Shown: positions 26,446 through 34,668 of the stretch, piece by piece | How the letters are laid out: every line of letters starts with the position of its first letter | Position numbering within the stretch: position 1 is the first letter of the stretch | DNA from: Alphaproteobacteria bacterium | GTDB taxonomy: Bacteria; Pseudomonadota; Alphaproteobacteria; ATCC43930; CGMCC-115725 | NCBI GenBank assembly: GCA_030041335.1 | Contig: JASHOB010000175.1 | Location: forward strand, 1-64,000 | Direction: 5' to 3' | Length of the DNA: 64,000 bases | Made by a program: the position numbers and the translations under genes | The notes under the pieces: model-generated | Told to the model about the DNA's origin: nothing | Databases searched by the model: none | The model's input: only the letters and a program-made list of their open reading frames with translations

Positions 26446-27171
26446 TCAGTAAATCCACGGCACGAGGCGCCAGGTGCGCGCAAAGTAATCGTCATATTCC
26501 TTCCCGAAGTGCTGGCGCAGCAACCTTTCCTCGGAGCGTATGCGTGGAACCATAGGAATCAAGAGGAGGAGGGAGAGCAGCAGGCCCACGATCGAGCGGA
26601 AGGCGAGCGCCCAGCCGACCGCCGTGACCAGCATGCCGAGATAGCTTGGGTTGCGGATGAGTCCATAGATGCCGCGCGTTTCGAGCTTGTGCTCGGCCTG
26701 GATCGCCACCAACCCGCTGAAACGGTCCTTCAGCACGAAAACCGGGATGAGCCGGAGCGTGCTGCCGACGGCGCAGATAGAAACGCCGAACCAGCGCACG
26801 GCGTCGCCGTCGATGATCCAGAAGCCGACGCGGTCGGTGTAGGCCGAGAGATATGCCCCCGACAGCGCGATGACCATGAACGCGGCGAGGACCCAGCGGT
26901 CGCTTTTGTCTTCTTTCTGTCCGGAGCTCAGGCCGCTGCTTCCCGAGAACATCGCGACGACGATGAAGAAAATAGTGACCCATGCGAGCGCTTGGCGCGC
27001 AGGGTGCGCGAAGAAGGCGGTCCATCCGCCCCACCCCCAGATGCCGAGCCCGAATTGCAGGGCAGCCGCCAAGAGACCGGTTATGAGTATTGCGATCGCA
27101 GTCCCCGGCCCGCCTGCCCTGCGCCTGGTTCCCGTTTCGCTCACTTCGCCAGCCGCTCCGCCGCGCTTCAA
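26446..27171 (-). CDS. isoprenylcysteine carboxyl methyltransferase family (ICMT/PEMT-like) membrane protein
   Basis: A 241-residue integral membrane protein with about five spans. The C-terminal block EHKLETRGIYGLIRNPSYLG and the final RSEERLLRQHFGKEYDDY...RLVPWIY are diagnostic of the ICMT-like methyltransferase family, which binds S-adenosylmethionine. Bacterial members have mostly unknown acceptors. It stands alone between the arylformamidase-like gene and the XRE regulator. A decayed relative lies at 45226-45807. Confidence 0.87.
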   Translation of the reverse strand: MKRGGAAGEVSETGTRRRAGGPGTAIAILITGLLAAALQFGLGIWGWGGWTAFFAHPARQALAWVTIFFIVVAMFSGSSGLSSGQKEDKSDRWVLAAFMVIALSGAYLSAYTDRVGFWIIDGDAVRWFGVSICAVGSTLRLIPVFVLKDRFSGLVAIQAEHKLETRGIYGLIRNPSYLGMLVTAVGWALAFRSIVGLLLSLLLLIPMVPRIRSEERLLRQHFGKEYDDYFARTWRLVPWIY

Positions 27172-27373
27172 AGATCAGGCCGACGCCAGGTTTGAAGTAG
27201 ATATCGGATCGAGTCCGACTGACCCGAAGTCGACACGCGCTTGGGGCCACGCCACGTCATTGGCGCCCGAAGCGCGGTTCGGCGCCTATCGATTTGAGGC
27301 CCTCCCCCGGGCCGACGGCCGTCGGCGGCGATTGGCGGCAGGCCGGCATGCCGACGGAGCGCGACCGGCGATT

Positions 27374-28321
27374 TCAAGCGGAAGCGAGTACCGGGCTAAA
27401 TAATTCGTGCAACACCCGCAATACCTGTCGGCGGCGGCCATCGTCAGGTTCAAGAAGCGACAGGGTCATTTCTTCTGCTGCCAAGCTTTGCTCCATGGGG
27501 ACGCGCAGCGCGCTTCGCACCGGGATCAACGGCATTTCGAATATCTCGGTCGCGAGCCATTTTGGCAGGAGAACCTGCATTTCGCCCGCTTGGTTTTCCT
27601 TGACGATGTGGGCGGCTGCTCGCTCGAGCCGTTCGCGGGCAAGAAGCGAATTGGACGCATGCGGGGCGAGACGCCAGCAGATGGCACGCAGGGCGGTCGG
27701 TGTATGGCCGATATCGCGACACCAGCTTAGAAGCAGCCCATCAAGAACCGCCGCGGGAAAGATCTGCACGCCATTGAGAATGAGATAGATTGGCCAGACT
27801 TGTTGCGGATGCATGACCGCCTGCCCAACCAAACACAGCTTGCCCTCGGCGACAGACGCTGTGCCGCGAGCGTGATAACCAAAGCCATCCCCAAGCTCGA
27901 AGCCAAGCTTGCCATCCTCCCCGTGCAGATCGAGGACGAAGGCGAACAGACGGCGCATTCCGGTGAATGAACCGTGTATCAGCAGCCACAGCCCGCCATA
28001 GAGTGCAACACTCTCGTCAAACGCCGACGCCGTGTCGGTCACCGACGGCGAGCGGGCGGATCTTATGCCAATGCAGACGGCAAATTCGCCGAGCGGCAGG
28101 CTCCAGTCGCTACGCGAAAAATCGCCAATCTGGTGGCGCACCAGTTCAGTCAGGCGAACAATGCTTTGCTCGCCCGGACGTACCCGGCCCGACGCCCACC
28201 GCGTCGCCACCGATTTGTCGACGCCGACCGCGTGCGCAAGCTGGACGCGGCTCAAGCTCAGCCTGTCGCACATCAAACTTAGCTTTTCGGTGAAGTGTTC
28301 GATCGTAGGAGAACGCGGCAT
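27374..28321 (-). CDS. XRE-family transcriptional regulator
   Basis: About 315 residues from the ATG at 28321; a longer frame to 28399 exists, but AGGACC lies seven bases before the internal ATG. Near residues 20-60 is a helix-turn-helix (LSLSRVQLAHAVGVDKSVATRWASGRVRPGEQS). The long C-terminal part (LYGGLWLLIHGSF, LHGEDGKLGFELGDGFGYHARG) matches no sensor domain I recognise. It is divergent from the exported-cytochrome/PQQ cluster starting at 28576, making it the best local candidate to regulate that cluster. Confidence 0.8.
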   Translation of the reverse strand: MPRSPTIEHFTEKLSLMCDRLSLSRVQLAHAVGVDKSVATRWASGRVRPGEQSIVRLTELVRHQIGDFSRSDWSLPLGEFAVCIGIRSARSPSVTDTASAFDESVALYGGLWLLIHGSFTGMRRLFAFVLDLHGEDGKLGFELGDGFGYHARGTASVAEGKLCLVGQAVMHPQQVWPIYLILNGVQIFPAAVLDGLLLSWCRDIGHTPTALRAICWRLAPHASNSLLARERLERAAAHIVKENQAGEMQVLLPKWLATEIFEMPLIPVRSALRVPMEQSLAAEEMTLSLLEPDDGRRRQVLRVLHELFSPVLASA

Positions 28322-28575
28322 CGCTTGGTCCTGTTCGGAGCGGACTGTGCCACTTGGCGCATGTTCCTGCACTTTACCGCAACTCGGTCCGGCGAGCACG
28401 AGTTTGTCGAGCTCAATCGTGTTGCACAGAGTGATTTGATTGTCGTTGGTGCCGCGATCGGTGGCGGCAACCGACGTGCCTCGCAGTGCAGTTCTACGCC
28501 CGTTGCCGCAACTAGGCGCCGATCATACACAAATCATAGGATCTGAACCGTAGCAAAACTCGGGTGGAGAGCCGG

Positions 28576-29172
28576 ATGCGACCAGGCTACCGAGTGACCG
28601 GCAGCGCCGTCCTGGCGATGGTCGTTGCGGGCGGTGCGATGCTGGGGTGGGCCGCAGTTGGCCAACAGGCAGCGGCACCCCGGGACGCGAGCACCATGTT
28701 CATGCGCATCGCCACGGTGCTGCAGAGTCCGCGATGCCTGAACTGTCACACCGTCACGGATTTCCCCCGGCAGGGCGACGACCGCCACGCGCATATCTTC
28801 CTGATATCACGCGGTCCCGACGACAGGGGCTGGCCATTCGCCCGCTGTACCTCCTGCCATGGAGACGCCAACAACGACGCCACCGGTATCCCCGGCCGGC
28901 CGGATTGGCACCTCGCGCCGCTGAGCATGGGGTGGGAAGGATTGTCGCCCGCTCGGCTGTGTCACCGGTTGCTCGACCCGGCGGCGAACGGACATCGCTC
29001 GCCGCAACAGATCGCAGACCACATCACCCACGACCGGCAGTTCGTGGCCTGGGCCTGGTCGCCGGGCCGCAATCTTGCGGGTGTCGAGCGGTCGGTGCCG
29101 CCGATTCCTCACGATGAATTCGCACGCTTGGTCGAGCAATGGGTCGCGGCGGGAGCGCCCTGTCCGCAGTAG
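28576..29172 (+). CDS. exported diheme cytochrome c-type protein
   Basis: A 198-residue protein from the ATG at 28576, with GGAG six bases upstream; a GTG at 28564 would add four residues. A signal or anchor segment (residues 10-33) is followed by two haem-binding motifs: C54-x2-C57-H (CLNCH) and C91-x2-C94-H (CTSCH). The whole protein aligns with the C-terminal about 200 residues of the large PQQ dehydrogenase at 34669-37185, from FPRQGDDRHAHIF to WVAAGAPCPQ. It probably passes electrons from the PQQ dehydrogenase encoded 29 bases downstream. Confidence 0.87.
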   Translation: MRPGYRVTGSAVLAMVVAGGAMLGWAAVGQQAAAPRDASTMFMRIATVLQSPRCLNCHTVTDFPRQGDDRHAHIFLISRGPDDRGWPFARCTSCHGDANNDATGIPGRPDWHLAPLSMGWEGLSPARLCHRLLDPAANGHRSPQQIADHITHDRQFVAWAWSPGRNLAGVERSVPPIPHDEFARLVEQWVAAGAPCPQ

Positions 29173-29201
29173 CTGTTTCACGCAAGCCCGAGGAGCAAAT
29201 C

Positions 29202-31097
29202 ATGCCTTCGCGCGTCGCCTGCGTTTTCCTTGGAGGACTTCTCGCGGCATCGGTCGCGTGCCCGATGTGCGCACGCGCCCAGGCGCCCGACGAGTGGATC
29301 ACGATGAACAAGGACTATTCGAGCCAGCGCTATGTCGATCTGGATCAGATCACGCCTGCGAATGTTGGTTCGCTGAAAGAAGTCTGCGAGGTTCGGATCA
29401 ACGACCCGGCGGTCGCCGTCTTCACCAGTGGCCTGTTGATGGTGGGGCGGACGATCTACGTCAACACGCTGCGCGCGACATACGCCATTGATGCCGCCAG
29501 TTGCGATTTACGCTGGCGCTATCAGATCGCGTTCAAGAGGCCGGAGCACGGCGTTGCCAGCCGCGGATCCGGATACGGCGACGGCAAGATCTTCTTCGGC
29601 ACGGTCGACGGCCAGCTGATCGCGCTCGATGCGGAAACCGGTAAGCCGCTTTGGGACGTCGAGAACGCAATCGGCCATGGCGAGAATTTCATCTCTGCGC
29701 CGATTGCCTGGGGCGGCAAGGTATTCCTCGGGATCGGCGTCAGCGATAACGGCATACGCGGCCGGTTCATGGCTTTCGATGCCACCACCGGCAAGGAATT
29801 GTGGCGCTGGTACACTATACCGCTCGGTAACGAGCCCGGCGCCCAAAGCTGGGGGAACAAGCCTTCGGTTCCCCCGGCCGGCGGCGGATTCTGGGCGAGC
29901 GCTTCGCTCGACCCGATGACGGGCGAGGTCTTTGCTCCCGTCGCCAATCCTTTCCCCGATTACCTCGCCGCGGTCCGCCCGGGCGCCAATCTGTACACGA
30001 ACTCCATCGTGTCGTTGAACATCAGCAACGGCAAGATGAATTGGTACCATCAAGGGGTGCCGCACGATCAGCATGATTGGGATCTCGGCACGTCGCCTAC
30101 TTTGTATCGCGGCCGCAGCGGCAAGAACATGCTGGCGATCGCCGGCAAGGACGGCACGGTGCTGGGGATCGACCGCGACTCCAAGGAACTCGTGTTTCGG
30201 ACGCCGGGGACCACGCGGGCGAACGACGGCCCTATCGGCGCAAACCCAGTCCTGGTGTGTCCCGGTACACTGGGCGGGGCGCAATGGAACGGTACCTCGT
30301 ACAACCCTGACACCGGCACGCTCTACACCGGCATGGTGGATTGGTGTTGGTATTATGGCGAAGTGCCCAATCCGGCCGACCCGGCTCATCCCATTCCAAC
30401 GCCGGTCTGGAACTTCGCTGCGCCGCCGCGAGGCCAGATCACCGCGATCGACGGTGAGAGCGGCGACATACTTTGGCAGTATCGTGCCGCCGGACCGGTC
30501 CTCGCCGGACTGGTGCCGACGAAGAGCGGTCTTCTGTTCGCCGGCGACGTGCGCGGCAACCTTCTCGCCCTCGACGCCCGGACCGGGGCTGTGCTCGATC
30601 GTCTTGACGCCGGAGGGGCACTCAATAACGGGTTGATCAGCTACGCGGTCGACGGCACGCAATATGTCGCCGCGGTGGTCGGTGGCGTGGCACTGAACAC
30701 CGCCGGGGTGGCGGGGCCTTTGCGGGTGAGCATCTTCGGCCTGCACGGCAACGATACGCCAAAGATCGTGCGGCTCGTTCCGTTGCCGCGTCCCGGCAGC
30801 ACGCGGGCCGAGCAGGCTGCAAAGGAATATGACGGGGTATGCGCTGACTGCCACGGGGTGAATGCAGCCGGCGGCACATATCCGACCCTGGAGCGGCAGA
30901 CACAGCTTGCCGGCAATCCCGAAGCGCTGAAAGCGTTTCTCGCTTATGTGCCGCCACCGATGCCGCGCCTCTATCCGGGCCTCTTGAGCGACGCGGACGT
31001 CGCGCTCATTGCCGAGCATCTGAGGGTGCTTTTGACGCCGCCGTCGGCGAAGCAGGAGCCGCCGGCCGCCCAGCAAAACTCCCCGCCTCGTCCGTGA
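29202..31097 (+). CDS. PQQ-dependent dehydrogenase with C-terminal cytochrome c domain
   Basis: A 631-residue quinohaemoprotein with an AGGAG six bases before the ATG at 29202. A signal peptide (about 1-28) is followed by the eight-bladed PQQ propeller (NKDYSSQRYVDLDQITPAN, VPHDQHDWDLGTSPTLY, GGALNNGLISYAVDGTQYVAAVVGG). A cytochrome c domain carries C547-x2-C550-H. The vicinal Cys-Cys pair near the active site of methanol/ethanol dehydrogenases is absent: GVASRG stands where CCDVVNRG-like sequence is usual. It oxidises an alcohol or similar group in the periplasm. The substrate is unknown. The dedicated diheme protein is encoded immediately upstream. Confidence 0.9.
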   Translation: MPSRVACVFLGGLLAASVACPMCARAQAPDEWITMNKDYSSQRYVDLDQITPANVGSLKEVCEVRINDPAVAVFTSGLLMVGRTIYVNTLRATYAIDAASCDLRWRYQIAFKRPEHGVASRGSGYGDGKIFFGTVDGQLIALDAETGKPLWDVENAIGHGENFISAPIAWGGKVFLGIGVSDNGIRGRFMAFDATTGKELWRWYTIPLGNEPGAQSWGNKPSVPPAGGGFWASASLDPMTGEVFAPVANPFPDYLAAVRPGANLYTNSIVSLNISNGKMNWYHQGVPHDQHDWDLGTSPTLYRGRSGKNMLAIAGKDGTVLGIDRDSKELVFRTPGTTRANDGPIGANPVLVCPGTLGGAQWNGTSYNPDTGTLYTGMVDWCWYYGEVPNPADPAHPIPTPVWNFAAPPRGQITAIDGESGDILWQYRAAGPVLAGLVPTKSGLLFAGDVRGNLLALDARTGAVLDRLDAGGALNNGLISYAVDGTQYVAAVVGGVALNTAGVAGPLRVSIFGLHGNDTPKIVRLVPLPRPGSTRAEQAAKEYDGVCADCHGVNAAGGTYPTLERQTQLAGNPEALKAFLAYVPPPMPRLYPGLLSDADVALIAEHLRVLLTPPSAKQEPPAAQQNSPPRP

Positions 31098-31264
31098 TGC
31101 GCGAGCGCCGAGCCACAGGGTGGCGGACGGCCATCCCGGTTTCGCTGTGCCGAAGGCGCAGCCTTGGCCGATGGAGCGACGGCGCAGCCCGCAGGGTCCG
31201 GGCGCGGTCTCTACCGTTTCCCTGCTGTCACGTCGCTGCAATGTCTCCATTGGGGAGGACGCTG

Positions 31265-32164
31265 ATGAAGGCTCCTGTTCGCGCGATCGCGCTGGCTTTC
31301 GCGATTTTGGCGATGGTTTCCGCGCAGGCCGTCGCGGCGTCGCCGCTCGACGAGGCCATGAAAGGATACAAATACCTCCGGGGCGAGCGGCACGGCCCCA
31401 TCCTGGTCATCCGCTTCTACAATCCGCCGACAAATCTGCTGTCTGCGCCAATGACCGGCGAAATCCGCGATCTGGTGCATCGGGTGGACGCCGATGCAGC
31501 GACGCGTGTGGTCATCTTCACCGGCGGCGTGCCGGATTACTTCATCCAACATTATGACACAAGTGAAATGCTGCTACCGCCCGGCGTGACTATGCCGCCG
31601 GCCCAGTTCGCCCTCAACGCGACCGACAGAACCTATCTCGAGCTCGAGGCGCTTTCGAAGCCGACCATTGCGGCCATCAACGGGCATGCCCAAGGCGGCG
31701 GCCTCGAGCTAGCCCTGGCATGCGATTTTCGCCTCATCACTGACCCGGGCGAGCTCGGATTTGGGGAGATCACCCTGGGAATGCTCCCTGCCGCGGGCGG
31801 CACCGTGCGCCTGCCGCGACTGATCGGGATCGCCCGGGCAAAGGAGATCATCATGCTGGGGAGGAACATCGATGCCGCGACGGCGGTGCGTTATGGCGTC
31901 GTGATGAAGGCGGTTCCGCCCGATCAGCTCATGCACGAGTCGATGCAACTCGCCGAGCGGCTAGCGGCTTTCTCTCCGGCCGCCCTCAAACTCATCAAGA
32001 AGGTCATGGACGCGTCTTTCAAGATGCCTTTGGAAGATGCCCTCAAGCTTGAGGACCACTCATTCGAGGCGCTGATGGGCACCGCCGAAGCACAGCGCCT
32101 GGTCAAGAGATACGTCGAACAGAATCAGCGCTGGAATGCCTCGCAGGAGGGATTGCCGCCCTGA
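31265..32164 (+). CDS. exported crotonase (enoyl-CoA hydratase/isomerase) family protein
   Basis: A 299-residue protein from the ATG at 31265, preceded by GGGGAGG six bases upstream. Residues 1-25 look like a Sec signal (Lys/Arg, an 11-residue hydrophobic core, then AQAVAA). The rest is a crotonase fold with the oxyanion-hole segment QGGGLELAL (143-151) and FGEITLGMLP (166-175, Glu retained). CoA is not normally found in the periplasm, so an exported crotonase is unusual. It may act on a non-CoA substrate or be a structural relative. It lies between genes for other exported proteins. Confidence 0.85.
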   Translation: MKAPVRAIALAFAILAMVSAQAVAASPLDEAMKGYKYLRGERHGPILVIRFYNPPTNLLSAPMTGEIRDLVHRVDADAATRVVIFTGGVPDYFIQHYDTSEMLLPPGVTMPPAQFALNATDRTYLELEALSKPTIAAINGHAQGGGLELALACDFRLITDPGELGFGEITLGMLPAAGGTVRLPRLIGIARAKEIIMLGRNIDAATAVRYGVVMKAVPPDQLMHESMQLAERLAAFSPAALKLIKKVMDASFKMPLEDALKLEDHSFEALMGTAEAQRLVKRYVEQNQRWNASQEGLPP

Positions 32165-32199
32165 ACGCGGAGAACCGAAGCGAAGGGCGGGAGGACGAC

Positions 32200-33927
32200 A
32201 TGCTCAGGCGACCTACTTCGCGAGGCCGGTCTCTACAACACTGCTGCCTCTCCCTTGTCCTGGCGACACGGACCGGTTTCTCGCCTTTCCATGGCATCAC
32301 CCTCGGCGCCGATCGAGCCGCCAGCGAAGCGCCGCAAGTCATCTCTGCGAAGCTTCGTAACGCCCGGGTACGTCTCCAGGTTCGCGCCATTCCCGTTGGA
32401 GCGGCCGGCAGCATTCCGATTGCCGCCCCTCCCTCCCCGGAGCCACATGCTCGGTTGCGAATATTGGGCCTGTTTGCGGCACTTCTCTTGCTTCTGACAC
32501 TCGTCTCCGTCGCCGCCTCTGCCCAGTCGCAACAGAACCCCCCGACGACTGCGGCGATACCAGCAACGTCGTCAACCACCGCGCCGGCTTCCGCCCTTGC
32601 GGATCCGGCATCAGGCGATGGCTCGACCGTCGGGATTGCGGCGCCACTCGCGGTCGAGAATCCTCCCGAGTACAGCGGGATTGCGCTCAATCCGCGCGCC
32701 GTCAGCGGGCTCTTTTACTCGGGCTTGCTGCAACAAGCGCTTGGCTTGAGCCCGGACTCGGCGCTCAGGATCGGTGGAATAGTCGATCTTGGCGGCAACT
32801 GGCTCGTTTCGGGCGGGCTCGATCCGCACCGGTTGTCGGGCGATTTTGCTGCCAGCTTTGGTGCCGATGTCGATATGGAAAAAGCCTTCCACATTCCGGG
32901 CGCCGAGTTCTACGCGAGCATCGGGCTCTATCAAGGCACCAACGCCAACGGTGAAGCCGGTTCCGTTCAAGACTACGACAACCTGGCCCCCGGGATCGAT
33001 TTTCACCGCACCGAGCTTTATGAGCTGTGGTGGCACCAACGTCTTTTCGACGACCGGCTGCTCATCAAAATCGGCAAGATCAATGGCACCGCCGAGTTCG
33101 ACCAGGTCCTGATTCCTGTCCCGATCCCTCAAACCAACCTGCAGGATTGGACCATCAGCGACCTTTTGTATGCGCCCGTTGGTCTCAATCCGACATTGTT
33201 CGGCAGGCTGCCGGGTTCGCCGAATACCGCCTGGGGGGTGACGGCGTCATTTTTGCCGACAAACAGCATCTACGCCTCCTATGGGCTGTTCGACGGCAAC
33301 GGCGCGCGTGGCGTGCAAACCGGCCTGAATGTCGGACCCGACTTCAACAGCTACAAATTCAACATCGGCGAGGCCGGATACGCATGGCGCCTCGGCGACG
33401 AGGGCAAGCCGGGCCGGATCGGCGTCGGCGTTTGGGGACAGACCGGAACGCTGTTCAGCGGCAATCTGACGCCAGTCCAGGGGGCGAACGGCTTTTATGC
33501 CTTCGGGTCGCAGCGCTTGTGGTACCAGCATCCGGGCCGCGACCCGAGCGGGCTAATCGGCTTTCTCCAATTCGGTGACAGCAATTCCTCGGCAAATATC
33601 GCGACCCGCTATGTCGGCACCGGGCTGACCGCCCTCGGGCTAATCCCGGGTCGCCCGGCCGATTCGATGGGTATCGGCCTCGCCTGGAGCAAGCTGAACT
33701 CCGGGCAGTATGCGGGCGCGATCTTCTTCCCCGACGTACCCTATCCTTATCTTTCGGCAACATCCTTCCGCTCGTCTGAGACGATGCTGCAGGCCGACTA
33801 TCAGCTGGTGCTGATCCCGTACAAGCTCGTGCTGCAAGCCGCCTATACGGCGATCCCGACGCCGGGCGCGCGTCCTGGCATCCCCTGGGCAAATGCCCTG
33901 ACGCTGCGCCTGGCAACCATCTTCTAA
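32200..33927 (+). CDS. OprB-like carbohydrate-selective porin family protein
   Basis: An outer-membrane beta-barrel of up to 575 residues. The barrel part has OprB-family features: DVDMEKAFHIPGAEFYASIG, FHRTELYELWWHQRLFDDRLLIKIGKING, and a C-terminal Phe. The true start is uncertain. The signal-like helix LRILGLFAALLLLL lies near residue 90, so translation may begin at a TTG near 32455. That would leave the N-terminal Arg-rich stretch untranslated. OprB porins pass sugars and aromatic or small organic compounds. Here it would let a substrate reach the PQQ dehydrogenases. Confidence 0.85.
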   Translation: MLRRPTSRGRSLQHCCLSLVLATRTGFSPFHGITLGADRAASEAPQVISAKLRNARVRLQVRAIPVGAAGSIPIAAPPSPEPHARLRILGLFAALLLLLTLVSVAASAQSQQNPPTTAAIPATSSTTAPASALADPASGDGSTVGIAAPLAVENPPEYSGIALNPRAVSGLFYSGLLQQALGLSPDSALRIGGIVDLGGNWLVSGGLDPHRLSGDFAASFGADVDMEKAFHIPGAEFYASIGLYQGTNANGEAGSVQDYDNLAPGIDFHRTELYELWWHQRLFDDRLLIKIGKINGTAEFDQVLIPVPIPQTNLQDWTISDLLYAPVGLNPTLFGRLPGSPNTAWGVTASFLPTNSIYASYGLFDGNGARGVQTGLNVGPDFNSYKFNIGEAGYAWRLGDEGKPGRIGVGVWGQTGTLFSGNLTPVQGANGFYAFGSQRLWYQHPGRDPSGLIGFLQFGDSNSSANIATRYVGTGLTALGLIPGRPADSMGIGLAWSKLNSGQYAGAIFFPDVPYPYLSATSFRSSETMLQADYQLVLIPYKLVLQAAYTAIPTPGARPGIPWANALTLRLATIF

Positions 33928-33949
33928 CCGGACCCGGGAGGAATCGGAC

Positions 33950-34363
33950 ATGAGGCACTTGACCAGATTAACGATCAGCCTGGTGATGGCGGCATCGACC
34001 ACAGCGCTTTCGGCGCAGGCGCAACAAACCAGCCCCGGCATCGAAGGTCTCCTCGACCAAACGGTCGAAAAAAGCCAGCTGGGTCCGCGACAGGAAATGC
34101 GGGTGTTCACGACGGTGCTAGCGCCTGCAGCAAAGCTGCAGCGAAGTTATCATCCCGGAATCGAGACCTTCTACGTCCTCGAGGGTGCAATAACGGTCGA
34201 GTTTGCCGGAGAACCGCCCAAAACCGTGAAGGCGGGCGAAGCTTTGGTCGAGCCGCCTTATTCGGCGCATACCGGCTACAACCCGAGCGCCACGGAGCCA
34301 GCGAAACTGCTGAACATCTACGTCAGCAATCCAGGGGCCCCGTTCGTCGTATCGGTTCCCTAG
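33950..34363 (+). CDS. exported cupin-domain protein
   Basis: A 137-residue protein with a signal peptide (RLTISLVMAASTTALSAQAQ) and a single cupin barrel. The metal motif is RSYHPGIETFYVLEGAITVEF (H and E ligands), with a second His in EPPYSAHTGY. GGAGG precedes the ATG. It follows the porin gene by 22 bases and precedes the second PQQ dehydrogenase. Function is unknown; metal-dependent isomerase, dioxygenase or binding roles are possible. Confidence 0.85.
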   Translation: MRHLTRLTISLVMAASTTALSAQAQQTSPGIEGLLDQTVEKSQLGPRQEMRVFTTVLAPAAKLQRSYHPGIETFYVLEGAITVEFAGEPPKTVKAGEALVEPPYSAHTGYNPSATEPAKLLNIYVSNPGAPFVVSVP

Positions 34364-34668
34364 AATTGTGGCGCGCTCGCTCGGACTTGGTTCAGCCGAA
34401 AGGCTTTTGACTGGCTCGACCAGGTCCTCGACCTCAGCCGCGCGAACGCCAACGCTGCCACAAGCGACAGGGCCGCGATAAAGATGCCTGACGCTCACTT
34501 ACATGGTCGCCCCGCGGCAAGGCCGCGTCAGGGTTCCGCCAGCCCCGGCCGCCAAGCTCAATTTGAGGCCGAAGAGCAGCGTCAGCAGGGCGGGCCAAAT
34601 CGACGACGGGGGACGCGTTGATCGCAACATACGTTCAAACGCCCTTGCTGCGTCACGGGAGACATGCC
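34364..34668. other. gap between cupin and second PQQ dehydrogenase
   Basis: About 305 bases with no supported gene. Short open frames in both directions lack ribosome sites and family features. It may hold a promoter for the gene at 34669. Confidence 0.4.

Noticed and set aside
29508-31250. Minus-strand open frame of about 580 codons
   Set aside because: It is antisense to the PQQ dehydrogenase and has no recognised features.
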